A DNA stretch of 64,000 bases, taken from Taeniopygia guttata (taxonomy: Eukaryota > Chordata > Aves > Passeriformes > Estrildidae). Below, piece by piece: positions 45,672 to 58,000 of the stretch. How positions within the stretch are numbered: the first letter of the stretch is position 1; each line of letters begins with the position of its first letter. A model generated the notes under the pieces. It saw nothing but the letters and a program-made list of their open reading frames with translations. It did not search any database and had not been told where the DNA came from. Position numbers and translations under genes: made by a program. The stretch is from NCBI RefSeq assembly GCF_048771995.1, contig NC_133030.1, forward strand, positions 64,057,501-64,121,500, written 5' to 3'.

Positions 45672-48600
45672 ATGGACCCGTCGTCGCCGCCGTTCCTGCT
45701 GGCCAAGCTGACCCCGCTGCACTCGGAGCAGCTCCTGCAGGGCCTCAACCTGCTGCGGCAGCACCAGGAGCTGTGCGACGTGGTGCTGCGCGTGGGCGAG
45801 GCCAAGATCCACGCGCACAAGGTGGTGCTGGCCAGCATCAGCCCCTACTTCAAGGCCATGTTCACCGGGAACCTGTCGGAGAAGGAGAACGCCGAGGTGG
45901 AGTTCCAGTGCGTGGACGAGGCGGCGCTGCAGGCCATCGTGGAGTACGCCTACACCGGCACCGTCTTCATCTCGCAGGACACCGTGGAGTCGCTGCTGCC
46001 CGCCGCCAACCTGCTGCAGGTCAAGCTGGTGGTCAAGGAGTGCTGCGCCTTCCTGGAGAGCCAGCTGGACCCCGGCAACTGCATCGGCATCTCGCGCTTC
46101 GCCGAGACCTACGGCTGCCACGAGCTCTACCTGGCGGCCAACAAGTTCATCTGCCAGAACTTCGAGGACGTGTGCCAGACCGAGGAGTTCTTCGAGCTGA
46201 CGCACTCGGAGCTGGACGAGATCGTGTCCAGCGACTGCCTGAACGTGGTGACGGAGGAGACGGTGTTCTACGCCCTGGAGTCCTGGATCAAGTACGACGT
46301 GCAGGAGCGCCAGAAGTACCTGGCGCAGCTGCTGCACTGCGTGCGCCTGCCCCTGCTCAGCGTCAAGTTCCTGACGCGCCTCTACGAGGCCAACCACCTG
46401 ATCCGGGACGACCACACCTGCAAGCACCTGCTCAACGAGGCCCTCAAGTACCACTTCATGCCCGAGCACAGACTGTCCCACCAGACCATGCTGCTGACGC
46501 GGCCCCGCTGCGCGCCCAAGGTGCTCTGTGCCGTGGGGGGCAAGGCCGGGCTCTTCGCCTGCCTGGAGAGGTGAGGAGCAGCCCTGGGGCAGAGCCTGGC
46601 ACCCCTGGGCAGGGCACCGGGAGCTGCCATCCCCCCAGTCTCTGTGGCTGGAGGAGATCCGGGAGTCCCACCAGAGTTTGGGGGGTGTGGTTGTTCCTTT
46701 CCTCCATAAAAACTGTTCAGCGGGGTTTTTTTAACAGGGATGAGCCCCAAGTTCTTCCATAGAAACTGTTCAGCAGGTTTTCTTTTTTTTTAACAAGCAT
46801 GAGCCCCAAGTTCCTCCATAAAAACTCTTCAGCAGGTTTTTTTAACAAGGATGAGCCCCAAGTTCTTCCATAGAAACTGTTCAGAAGGTTTTATTTTTTA
46901 AACATTGATGAGCCCCAAGTTCTTCCATAGAAACTGTTCAGAAGGTTTTCTTTTTTTTAACAGGGATGAGCCCCAAGTTCTTCCATAAAAACTCTTCAGC
47001 AGGTTTTTTTAACAAGGATGAGCCCCAAGTTCCTCCATAAAAACTCTTCAGCAGGCTTTTTTAGCAAGTATGAGCCCCAAGTTCTTCCATAGAAACTGTT
47101 CAGACGGTTTCCTTTTTTCTAACAAGGATGAGCCCCAGGTTCTTCAGCAGATTTTTTTAACAGAGATGAGCCTGAAGTTCTTCCATAAAAACTCTTCAGC
47201 AGGTTTTTTTAACAAGGATGAGCCCCAAGTTCTTCCATAGAAAATGTTCAGCAGGTTTTCTTTTTTTAACAGGGATGAGCCCCAAATTTATCCATTAAAA
47301 CTGTTCAGCAGATTTTTTTAACAGGGAGGAGCCCCAAGTTTATCCATAAAAACTGTTCAGCAGGTTTTTTTTTTAAACAGGGATGATCCCCAGGTTCTTC
47401 CATAAAAACTCTGCAGCAGGTTTTCTTTTTTTTAACAAGGATGAGCCCCAAGTTCAAAATGCTTTTTTATCTCATGAGTAATTTGCACTGTTAGGGGGTT
47501 TTGTTTGTGCCAGACATATGTTTGTGCAAACAAAAAAGCTCTGGAATAATTCCCATTCTGGGGAACAGGGACAGGAGCAGAGGGAACGGCCTCAGGCTGG
47601 GCCAGGGCAGGCTCAGGGTGGGCACAGCAGGAATTTCCCCATGGAAAATTGTCCCTGGGAGTTACAGCTCAGGGCTCACTTTGATAAGATTTTGGGGTGA
47701 TTTTGATGAAATATCCAATCTAATCTAAACATATTTCAGCAATGCCAGGTTGGGTTTCAGTCCAGTTTTTCCATTGCATTGTTGATCCTGGGATGTGATT
47801 TAGGACAAAAGTTCCTCTCTGGGAGCAGGAGTTCTCTCCCCAGCAGTTATCCCATGTTGTTGAGTGGCTGCCATGCCCAGATTTTGGGAATGAATTGTTG
47901 GATTTTTCCATCCAGAAGAGAGGGATAGAGCTGAGTTCTGCCTTTGTCTGTACTGAGGGATTATAGGATATTTTCAGGAGGAATTGTTTCAAGGAAAAAA
48001 TGGAATTGGCCAGGGAGGTTGGGAGTGCCCATCCCTGGAGGTGTCCCAGGAATTCCTGGAGGTGGCACTCAGAGCTCTGGGCTGGGGACAAGGTGGGCAT
48101 TGGGCACAGCTGGGACTCTGATCTTGGAGCTCTTGTCCAACCTCAGTGATCCTGGGACTTCATGAAGGAGTTCTGGGCCATGATGTGATCATGGCTTCAT
48201 TCCCGATGGGTGCCAGGTGGGTGCCCCTCCTCCTTCACCTGCATTCCAGAATGAACCCCTCAGTTCCTGGAGAGCGTCCCTGAGGCTCCTCCTGGGAGCA
48301 GAAGGAACAAAAAAGAGAGAAAAACAGCTTTATGCCCCAAGCTGGTGTGGCTGGGCGTGCTCAGAACATGGGATTAACATTCCCAGAGCTGCTGGTTAAA
48401 CTGTGTGTGGGCTGTTTATATCCAAATATACATTTATACATTCATCCTTACGCTGACAGAGCTTTGTGAGCAGCCCCAGGAGTGTTCCCTGTGCCCAGGC
48501 AGACTGCCTGAACTGGTTCCACAGCTGGATTCTGGATAATATTCTGGGATTTCCTTTTCTGGGACAGTTCTGTGCTTGCAGAGAGAAACATATGTAAAAA

Positions 48601-51600
48601 CCCGGGGAGAGCTGTGTGTTCTTTTCCCTGTGTTCAGAGGTATCAAAGTCATTTAAAGTTAATTTTCCCAGTGATAGTCGCTGATATTAAACCAGATGTT
48701 GGGGCTGGGAATTGTTTGGTTTATAGACTTAAGAAGTAAAGGGAGATTTGTGCTTCATAAAAAGTGTTTGAGTGAATAAGGTAATTCCCTGATATTATTC
48801 AGCTCTGCTTCTTTCCCAGCTTCTTCAGTGATTATAAAAATGTAGCCTATCAGTATAACTTGGATTATTTTCAGTTTTTTGGTGCTTCATAATAACAAAA
48901 TTACTTAGAATATATTTAATCTCCATTCTCTGGTGTTTCAGCAGCTCCTGTTTCTGGGCTCTCAGTGCCTTTCAGCTCTCCAGGGGCCACCTGCTCCTGT
49001 ATGGTTTTTGAACAGATCACATTTCCTCTGTACCTGATAGCCTCTTAATTATTTAGCTAATTTATTAATTTAAACTATTCAGGTAGATTGGCTAGACTTT
49101 ATACGGGGCAAACTATACTCACCATGTTCTCACACCAAGTATAATTAAAAGAAAATGGTATTTTCAGGTTTGGGTTTAAGGTTTAGTTTTAAGGTTTAGT
49201 TTTAAGGTTTAGGTTTAAGGTTTAGGTTTAAGGTTTAGGTTTAAGGTTTAGTTTTAAGGTTTAGTTTTAAGGTTTAGGTTTAAGGTTTAGGTTTAAGGTT
49301 TAGGTTTAAGGTTTAGTTTTAAGGTTTAGTTTTAAGGTTTAGTTTTAAGGTTTAGTTTTAAGGTATAGATTTAAGGTGTAGATTTAAGGTTTAAAATGCT
49401 GTTTAAAAGAAATAAGCTGTTTTAAAGGCATATTTTTCAGGTTAGTTTGTGCCACGTTGACATTTTGTTTAAATTACAGCGTGCACGTAAAATACATATT
49501 TATAAACTGCAAGCTGTAGTTTCTAAATATGTATTTGCAAATGCAGATGTGTGCTTCCCTCTCTCCAATTTGCTTTTCTCTCTCCCGTTTCTGTGGCTGG
49601 TTTGGTGTTTTTTTTGGGTGTGTTTTCCCTCCCTTTGGTGACATTTTCAGCCATTCCAGCTGTTGTTTTGCTCACCAGCTGCCCGTTTCCCCCGCAGCAT
49701 GGAGATGTATTTCCCCCAGAACGACTCGTGGATCGGGCTGGCCCCCCTGAGCATCCCCCGCTACGAGTTCGGGGTGTGCGTGCTGGAGCAGAAGATGTAC
49801 GTGGTGGGGGGCATCGCCACCCACGTGTGCCAGGGCATCAGCTACAGGAAGCACGAGAGCTCGGTGGAGTGCTGGGACCCCGACACCAACACCTGGAGCT
49901 CCCTGGAGAGGATGTTCGAGAGCCGCAGCACGCTGGGCGTGGCCGTGCTGGCCGGCGAGCTCTACGCCCTGGGCGGCTACGACGGCCAGTCCTACCTGAG
50001 GAGCGTGGAGAAGTACATCCCCAAGGTCAAGGAGTGGCAGCTGGTGGCCCCCATGAGCAGGACACGCAGCTGCTTCGCCGCCGCCGTGCTGGACGGCATG
50101 ATCTATGCCATCGGGGGCTACGGGCCTGCCCACATGAACAGGTACGTGCTGGGTGAGCTGTGCCCGGCTGGCACCGGCATAGCCTCTGGGCAGCCTCATT
50201 TATCCTTCCCCTGCCCATGTGAGCAGGTATTGCTGGGGTGAGCTGTGCCCAGCTGGCACCGGCAAACCCCACAGCCAGCCTTTTTAATCCTTGTCCTGCC
50301 CACATGAACAGGTACATGCACCAGCAAACCCCACAGGCAGCATTTACATCCTTCCCCTGCCCACACGGACAGTGCTGGGTGAGCTGTGCCCAGCTGGCTC
50401 CGGCAAACCCCACAGCCAGCCTTTTTAATCCTTCCCCTGCCCTCATGAACAGGTACATGCACCAGCAAACCCCACAGCCAGCCTTTTTAATCCTTGTCCT
50501 GCCCTCATGAACAGTGCTGGGTGAGCTGTGCCCAGCTGGCACCAGCAAACCCCACAGGCAGCCTTTTTAATCCTTCCCCTGCCCTCATGAGCAGGTACAT
50601 GCACCAGCAAACCCCACAGCCAGCCTTTCTAATCCTTGTCCTGCCCTCATGAACAGGTACATGCACCAGCAAACTCCACAGGTAGCATTTACATCCTTCC
50701 CCTGCCCACATGAACAGGTACATGCACCAGCAAACCCCACAGGCAGTATTTACATCCTTCCCTTGCCCACATGAACAGGTACGTGCTGGGGTGAGCTGTG
50801 CCCGGCTGGCACCAGCAAACTCCACAGGCAGTATTTATGTCCTTCCCCTGCCCTCATGAACAGGTACATGCACCAGCAAACCCCACAGCCAGCATTTTTA
50901 ATCCTTGTCCTGCCCACATGAGCAGTGCTGGGTGAGCTGTGCCCAGCTGGCACCAGCATAGCCTCTGGGCAGCCTCATTTATCCTTCCCCTGCCCATGTG
51001 AGCAGGTATTGCTGGGGTGAGCTGTGCCCAGCTGGCACCAGCAAACCCCACAGCCAGCCTTTTTAATCCTTGTCCTGCTCACAAGAACAGGTACATGCAC
51101 CAGCAAACCCCACAGGCAGCATTTACATCCTTCCCGTGCCCACATGAACAGGTACATGCTGGGGGTGACCCCCCTGGGCACCTCCAAACCCCCTGGGCAC
51201 CTCCAAACCCCCTGGGCACCTCCAAACCCCCTGGGCACCTCCAAACCCCCTGGGCAGCCAATTAAATAATCTCCAATAGATCCTGGGCCTCATTAATCCC
51301 TGTACTGTCACATCAGTCCCATCATTCAAACAGGAAATCTTTGTTTTTGCTTCACTTTGTGCGTTCCACCTTGTTTGGGCCCTTTTTTAGATCACCTAAA
51401 AGGTGATTTTACCAAAATGGTAAAAACAAAGGCATGCCTGCCTATTACTGAGCCTTGGAGCTCAAGCCTGCAAAATCTGAGGGTGGGTGGTGAGTTTTAC
51501 CACGAAAGCCCTGATTTGAGGTGAATAGGAGCATTCTCGTGCTCAGCACACACACAATAAATACATAATTCTGGTGGGATCTTGAGTTAGTGTTGCTGCT

Positions 51601-54520
51601 CACAGCAGAATTGAGGAGGGGGTTACTGGTCTGACTCCAGGGGTTGTTTCAGACTGTGCATTCCCAAGGAGTTTTCCTGCTACCACCGTGTTCTGTAACT
51701 CCTCTGTTCCCTTCAGATGTCCAGGGACATCCAGTTATATCCAAAGGAATCAGTTTCCATCATTAAAATGGGAACAAATCAGCTGAATGTTCCTCCAGGA
51801 AGGAAAATAATAAACTACAAGTGCAAGAGCTGAAAAAAGAATGAAACTCTTGTTCCTAGGAAGGGACACAGCGATTGTTCAGCAGGGTGGTACCAGACAT
51901 TGTAATGATGAATTGCATTGACTTTTTTACTTGAAGCTGAGTCAGGGGAGGTATAGCTTGGATATCAGGAAAAGGTTCTTCTTTTTGTTAGAAAAAGGAT
52001 CCTTGGACTTCTTGATCCTTCTAACTCAGGGTGTTCCATATTCTGTGAATAATGCTGGGTTTATTAGGATTGGAGGAGTGAGTACTAAGCTATGCCATGC
52101 AGCACCAGGTTCCTGCAAGCTCTGGCATTAAATGAAGCTCACACTGGGTAATGAACCCTCTTTTCCAAACTCTGTGCTGCTGCTGATCTCCTCTTCCTCT
52201 TTTCCCTGCCCCTCCATGCTTGGGCAGGAACAGCTCTGAGCCATGAGGATGTTAATGACTGACCATCTGTACAGTGATCAAAAATATTAATAATGATGAG
52301 AATTCATTTCCCTTTGATCCTGAAACCTCTCCTGCCCTCAGTGTTTTGATCAGCAACCTCTTTGCTGCTTTTCCTGAGGAATATAAATACACTCCCCACA
52401 TACTTTTTCTCTCTGCATGTTATTTTCAGGCCAACCTTAAGGCAGTTTTGGATTTGCTCTGTAGCCAAAGAAATGCACTTCAGCTCTGCGTTGTGTTCAG
52501 TTTCACAACATTTTTTATTTTAATAGATTATTATATTGTCTTAATAGATTGTTATTTATGTGATATACATTTTAAATTCATATTTTAAAAAATTGCACCT
52601 GACATCCTGAAGGAGCTTTCAGCTCTGAGGAACCTCTTGGTTTTAGGGTGTAACCTGAAGAGCCAGGACAGGGAGGACATGGGAGAGGCTGAACCAGTTG
52701 CTGTGTCAGGGAGAAATATCACAGAGCCATTTGGGATGGAAAAGCCTTTTAAGATCATTGAGCCCAACCTTTGACCGAATATATTATAAAAATAGGTTAA
52801 AACTGAATTTTGCCAGCACTGCTGGGCTGCTTTGGTTGTGGAAGTGCCCTGGGATGTGATTGATGCTTCCAGGTGATAACAATTTCTGGGTGCTGCTGTT
52901 GGGTTGTACCAAACAACTGCACCATGGAATATTCCCTCAGCTCCAGCCCTTTCCTCTGTGTTCCATTATTCCTGTGTGGTAATTCTGCCTGGCAGAGCCA
53001 GGTGTGCCTGTGCCACTCCAGGAGTGAATCCCATCCCTGAGATCCCAGGCAGAGCCAGCTGGAGCTGTGACACTCCAGGAGTGAATCCCATCCCAGCTCC
53101 TGGGCTCACTGCTGTGTTTGCCATTCCAGGAGTGAATCCCATCCCTGAGATCCCAGGCTCACTGCTGTGCCTGTGCCACTCCAGGAGTGAATTCCTGAGA
53201 TCCCAGGCTCACTGCTGTGTTTGCCATTCCAGGAGTGAATCCCATCCCAGCTCCCGGGCTCACTGCTGTGCCTGTGCCACTCCAGGAGTGAATTCCTGAG
53301 ATCCCGGGCTCACTGCTGTGTTTGCTTTGCAGCATGGAGCGCTACGATCCGAGCAAGAACTCCTGGGAGACCGTGGCCTCCATGGCTGACAAACGGATAA
53401 ACTTTGGGGTGGGGGTCATGCTGGGCTTCATCTTCGTGGTGGGGGGACACAATGGGGTGTCCCACCTGTCCAGCATCGAGAGGTACGACCCCCACCAGAA
53501 CCAGTGGACGGTGTGCCGGCCCATGAAGGAGCCCAGGACAGGTGGGACATGGCAGGGATGAGCCTCTGAGCTGGTAAAGCCTGCAGGGAGAGTGGCAGGG
53601 ACTCCAGCTCTGGGTGAGGGTCACTTCACCTCCCTGTAAAACATCTTGATTTCTCCAAGTTCGGTTTATTAATGCTGAGCTATAAGGAAATTACAGGAAG
53701 TAGTAATTTTACCTCCTGTTTTCTCAGTGGTTTCAGCAGTGATGAGTTGCAGCAGTTCTGTGCTCACTGCTCTGTTGGGTGTGGAGACTCAGGGGTGCAG
53801 GCTGGGGTGCAGCTCCCATCTCTGCTCCCTGGGACAGGGATGGGGCTCAGGGAGCAGCTGGGGCTGGGCCAGGGAGGCTCAGGCTGGAATCAGGAAAGGT
53901 TCTTCCCCAGAGGGGCTGGCACTGCCCAGGCTGGAATCAGGAAAGGTTCTTCCCCAGAGGTGCTGGCACTGCCCAGGCTGCCCAGGGATGGGCACGGCCC
54001 CGAGGCTGCCAGAGCTCCAGGAGGATTTGGGCAGCGCTGCCAGGGATGGACAGGGTGGGATTTTGGGGGTCTGGGCAGGGATGGGGTTGGGATGATCCCT
54101 GGGGTCCCTCCAGCTCAGGACACTCCATGGCTCTGTCCCACAGCCTCCCTGATGGGGCACTGGGACAGGGGGAGGTCGTTTTGTTGTAGGGAAGGGGATG
54201 AGAACAGCACAAAAGGGGTGTCAGACACGAACAGAGGGGGCTCCTGATTTACACCCCTTTTCTCTGGCCAGTGAGGAGCGTGGTGGCGGGGGTGCCCCAG
54301 CTGGGAACAGCACCCCGCTGCTTGCCAAGGTTTGATGCCGGTGCTTTCCTCCGCAGGCGTGGGCGCGGCGGTGATCGATAACCACCTGTACGTGGTGGGG
54401 GGACACTCGGGCTCCTCCTACCTGAACACGGTGCAGAGGTACGAGCCCATCTCGGACTCGTGGCTGGACTCGGCGGGGATGATGTACTGCCGCTGCAACT
54501 TCGGCCTCACGGCCCTCTGA
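45672..54520 (+). CDS. KLHL28: KLHL28, BTB-BACK-Kelch protein
   Basis: Four coding exons: 45672-46570, 49698-50141, 53333-53541 and 54357-54520 (TGA). They total 1,716 nt, 571 residues, equal to the human length as I recall it. All junctions are GT/AG with matching phases. The start is MDPSSPPFLLAKLTPLHSEQ. The BTB domain is at about 22-125 (CDVVLRVGEAKIHAHKVVLA), BACK at about 130-232, and six Kelch repeats from about 282 to the end (ALGGYDGQSYL, AIGGYGPAH, VVGGHNGVSHL, VVGGHSGSSYL). Proteins of this class link substrates to cullin-3 ubiquitin ligases; the substrate is not known to me. An in-frame ATG at 45585 would add 29 residues if the transcript starts upstream of the acceptor at 45670-45671. 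Confidence 0.95.
46700..47455. repeat. Minisatellite in KLHL28 intron 2 (~52-60-bp unit, about 13 copies)
   Basis: The unit contains TTCTTCCATAAAAACTCTTC, AGCAGGTTTTTTTTAACAAG and GATGAGCCCCAAG. Most copies carry a T-rich tract followed by AACAG or AACAAG and GATGAG, resembling 3' splice sites in the sense of KLHL28. The array starts about 130 bp after the donor of the first coding exon. Confidence 0.92.
47560..48150 (+). mobile_element. CR1 LINE fragments (two pieces)
   Basis: 47560-47650 is sense CR1 of the subfamily seen at 19569 (GAACGGCCTCAGGCTGGGCC, GGAATTTCCCCATGG). 48000-48150 continues the element after an unrelated stretch (GCCCATCCCTGGAGGTGTCC, GAGGTGGCACTCAGAGCTCT). They lie in KLHL28 intron 2, and the gap may be an insertion or divergence. 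Confidence 0.65.
49168..49395. repeat. 12-bp minisatellite (TTAAGGTTTAGK)n
   Basis: About 19 copies of TTTAAGGTTTAG(G/T) in KLHL28 intron 2. It superficially recalls telomeric repeats but is not TTAGGG. Confidence 0.95.
50142..51165 (+). repeat. About 15 tandem units derived from the donor of the second coding KLHL28 exon
   Basis: The unit holds the last ~16 bases of the exon and the start of the intron: CTGCCCACATGAACAG|GTACRTGC, then GTGAGCTGTGCCCAGCTGGC and ACCAGCAAACCCCACAGSCA. Copies with an intact CAG|GTA core are near 50224, 50310, 50453, 50594, 50656, 50717, 50779, 50862, 51005, 51089 and 51150. Others have lost the GTA (ACAGTGCTGGGTGAGC). The copy near 50779 repeats the true junction exactly, including GTACGTGCTGGG. 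The array starts at the real donor with no unique intron in between. Confidence 0.93.
51166..51258. repeat. 20-bp minisatellite (about 4.5 copies)
   Basis: The unit is CCCCTGGGCACCTCCAAACC. It follows the donor-derived array directly and marks the end of the repetitive part of KLHL28 intron 3. Confidence 0.9.
53005..53330 (+). repeat. Minisatellite leading into the acceptor of the third coding KLHL28 exon
   Basis: Six to seven units of about 45-65 bp contain TCCAGGAGTGAATCCCATCC, then GAGATCCCAGGCTCACTGCT and GTGTTTGCCATTCCAG. The last unit becomes the real acceptor, CACTGCTGTGTTTGCTTTGCAG|CATGG at 53332. Earlier units give TTTGCCATTCCAG|GAG or TGTGCCACTCCAG|GAG, which are acceptor-like. Confidence 0.9.
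53815..54135 (+). mobile_element. CR1 LINE fragment with an internal 47-bp duplication
   Basis: Sense CR1: GGGCTCAGGGAGCAGCTGGG, GGAATCAGGAAAGGTTCTTC, CCAGGGATGGGCACGGCCCC, then GGATGATCCCTGGGGTCCCT. The block AGGCTGGAATCAGGAAAGGT to CTGGCACTGCCC occurs twice in a row (53882-53975). It lies in the last KLHL28 intron. Confidence 0.8.
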
Positions 54521-54795
54521 GGCCGCTGCCCGCCCGGGGCGAGGAGCCATCCCCGGTACTGCCACGGCACAGCAGCTCCGGCTGCCTTGGGCGCCCCGCT
54601 CGGGAGAGAGCTGGCATCCAGCCGGAGACGTGCCCATCCAACCCTTGCAGAGCTGTCGTCTCTGCCCTGTGCTGGGGGAAGCGGGGTGGGCACGGCGGGG
54701 CTGACCCCGCGCCCAGAAAGCGCCAGCGCCTCACGGGGTTTTCTATGCCGGTCACTCAAGGGCTGCCTTGTTTCTGTATCTCAAGGTTTGTACAT

Positions 54796-54801
54796 AATAA
54801 A
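54796..54801 (+). terminator. KLHL28 poly(A) signal
   Basis: AATAAA lies 276 bases after the stop codon in TTTGTACATAATAAATGCC and is followed at 20-30 bases by TGTACTCTCCTTTGTC-type U/GU-rich sequence. It defines a short 3'UTR of about 300 bases. A longer form using later sites cannot be excluded. Confidence 0.8.
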
Positions 54802-54829
54802 TGCCATAGGATGTTGCCTGTACTCTCCT

Positions 54830-57800
54830 TTGTCACCTGCTTCCTGCTAGGAGGGCTGGGATGATCCTTGGAGACGTTTACGAGGTAAATTTATTGCCTC
54901 CTCGGGACAATTTTGGATCTGACGAAGAGAATTTGCATTTTTAACTTTTTCCTTTGTTTTCTGCTCTTGGAGAAACGAGTGCTAGATGAACTGACTTCAT
55001 CCTGCCGTGTGCTTTCAGTTGGAATGCGAGGAGAAATCCCAGCAGCACCACTCCTAGCATGATTCCCAATAAAACCTCCAAGCCAGCCCATCCCATCCCA
55101 TCCTCCTGAGCGTGCTCATGTCCGTGTTCCCCTTTTTTCAAGGATTGTATGACTGTGTCCTCTGAGTGTTCCCATCTCACAATGGTGCTAAATGCAGGGG
55201 TGCCCCCGAGGCTGTTGCTGGTTTCGGTGCATAAAGCATGTTTGGATTGTTCCACTGGTTTGGTTTCTTCTTTGCTCCATCCCCCCGTGCCCCTGCAGCT
55301 CTGCAGTCTCACCCCCTGTGGAACGAGCTCCTCGTTGGGTATTTAGTAGGGCTTTTCAGATTTATGGTTATTGTTCCTGTTCTCACAAATGGGGAGAGCC
55401 CAGCTCGGCTTCTTCAGGCAGTTCTGCCTTTCACACCGGTGCAGGGAGTTCACACAGGGCTCATCCCAAACGTGTGTCCTGCTGAGGGTTAGCCACAGTC
55501 CCACTGGGTTAATCACACAGCCCTGGGCTCAGTGAAAACTGGGACAGAGAAAGTGATGCTGTGTGTTATAACCATCATTTAAAATGGAATTTAATTAATT
55601 TAGCACATTTTGGGTTGTCTTCTGATCTCAATTACCTTAAATTTCTGCGGTGGCTGCCCATTGCCAGGCCTGGTACTAGGGATTTTTTTGCCTCCAGAGT
55701 TTCCTTTCCCTTTATTTTAACATGTTTGGTGTTTGTTTTCCAAACCCACACAGTGTTATTTTGAAAGGTGCAATAATATTTGAAATAGCTGCTTTAAAAG
55801 CCATTTCTTTATGATTTTGCTGAGTGGGAAGGGCTGAGTGCTCTGGGTTTGTCCTGAATTCATGCAGAGCTGATCGCAGCCAGGGCTGCTCCAGTTCTCC
55901 CATTCCAACCACTGAGATTTCACCATTCCAGGGGGGTGTTGTCACCATAAAACATCATTCAGCTATCCCAGGTAATTGCACAGACCATAAAATCCTGCAG
56001 GTCTCCTTCAGATTTGGTGGAACTGAGCAGGACTTCAAACGTCAGTAAGAGAAACTGCATTGAAAATGCTGGAATTGTTAATTTGACCCGCAGGGGTTCA
56101 TTCCAGTGACAGCAATAAAAGCCTGATTTCATTATTCCAGGACAGGAGGGGCTCCTTGGCTGTATTTCCATGTTTCTGTGGGGGGGGGGGGGGAGAAGGA
56201 ATCGTGGAATCCCAGGATGGTTTGGGTTGGAAGGGACCTACAACCCACCCAGGGCCACCCCTGCCATGGCAGGGACACCTCCCACTGTCCCAGGTGCTCC
56301 AAACCCAGTGTCCAACTGGCCTTGGGCACTGCCAGGGATGGATCACAATCAAAAAAAATCCATAAACAACAAAAACTTCATTTAAAAAACCCTATAAATC
56401 AGAAAAAAAAATTTCCATATTATGGTAATTATTTATATCAACATCTTCCATTTATGGAAGTCAAAGCACTGAAAATTGCAAAATGTTTAATTCCCTTTCT
56501 TCAGGCAGTGGGAATGAAAAACTCCACAATGGTTTGGGGTGAAAGGGGCTTTAAAAACCATCCTGTTCCACCCCTTTCCATGGGGAATCCTTCCACTGGA
56601 ATGAGTTCAGAGGAAGTGAATGATGCTCCAGACTGACCCTGTGCTGTGGATGTGACATTGCCTCACTGGAGAGAGCAGCAGAAACTCTTTTTTACTCTGC
56701 AGGAGAAATGCCTGAAGAATTTTCCTGCTGTCACTGCTGAACTCTTTACCTGGGGAGGGATCAGCTTAGGGACCATGTCCCTTAAATTCACTCCATGCCC
56801 ATTTCTGTCCTGTCCCTTCAGCGCCTGGGCAGAGGGAGACCAGGCACAGCAATCGGGTAAAGCTGAGGGGAAACTCAGAAATTCCATGGGAATGCCTGCC
56901 TGGGACCTGCAGCTGAGATGTGACAATTCCCAATTTTCATCCACTTCCTTGTCTCTCAAATTGCACTTTGCAATGGGTTAAATGAGTTTATTTGTGTTCA
57001 TGCAGCTCAGAATTTCTGCTTTGTCAAAGATAATAATCTACAAGCTCCTCCTAGGCATGTTTCCCTTCCAGAAACTGATGGAATTTTTGTCCGTGTTACA
57101 GATATTGTTTCTGGGAGATAATATTGCTTCAGTGAACTTCCCATCCATAAATCCTCATTCACCGTAGGAAACTATGGAAAACATCCCATATTACCTTCAA
57201 TTCTTTCCATTGACCTGAAACACAAAGAACTGCGTGATAATGCCTATTTTTTTTTTCTCTCTTTTTTTTGCCTTATGTAGTGTGCTGTATTTTAAACCCG
57301 AGGAAAACTTGGATTTTTAGCAGGATTTAAAAATTGCACAGGGAATTTTGTACTCGGGCTTGGCCAGAGTGCTTTGGTTGAGGGTAAGAACTGATCCCTG
57401 TAGATTTGTGGTTTTGCCTGTAAATATTTATATTTTTTTTTCTTAGCAGTAACATCCTGGTTTTGTTTTGTCTACAAAAGTGGCCTTTGAGTTCCAGGGG
57501 ATGAGAGCTGAGCAGTGTGGGAATTCTCTGGCAGCTCCCAGGGTGTTGTTCTTGTGCTCTCCAAGCCTTGTTGTGATGATTCCATTGGGTGTGAAGCTGT
57601 TTAATGAAATAAACCCGGGAAATCCTGGTTTGTCTGGTGCTCAGTGCTGGAGCCCCTGGAGCTGCTCCCACCTCCCATGGAATCTCCTCATTCCATGCCT
57701 GCTGCCCCTTCTCTCCCACTTTTCCAGGTTGTTTAGGATCAAATCCTGTTTTTTACCCCCACACACAGGGGGTACACACACAGCATCAGAGCGCTGGGAT

Positions 57801-58000
57801 TTTAACTCTTATTACTGCGCTGGGAAATGGGACATGTCCCTGCACAGCCTGGGAGAACTGGGATTGTTCAGCCTGGAGAAGGCTCCAGGAGGACCTCAGG
57901 GACACTTCCCACTGTCCCAGGGTGTCCAACCTGGCCTTGGGCACTGCCAGGGATCCAGGGGCAGCCACAGCTGCTCTGGCAATTCCAGCCCAGCCAGGAA
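54830..58000. other. Intergenic DNA downstream of KLHL28
   Basis: No coding exon, RNA gene or promoter is evident. Short antisense CR1 pieces lie at 56205-56350 (after an 18-base G run at about 56177-56193) and 56520-56600. The expected neighbour in mammals (DORIP1, formerly C14orf28) is not recognisable here. Confidence 0.6.

Noticed and set aside
49168-49395. Interstitial telomeric repeat
   Set aside because: The unit is TTTAAGGTTTAG(G/T), not TTAGGG; resemblance only.
50142-51165. Regular direct repeats with spacer-like segments suggesting a CRISPR array
   Set aside because: Vertebrate DNA; the units are contiguous and derived from an exon junction, with no unique spacers or cas genes.
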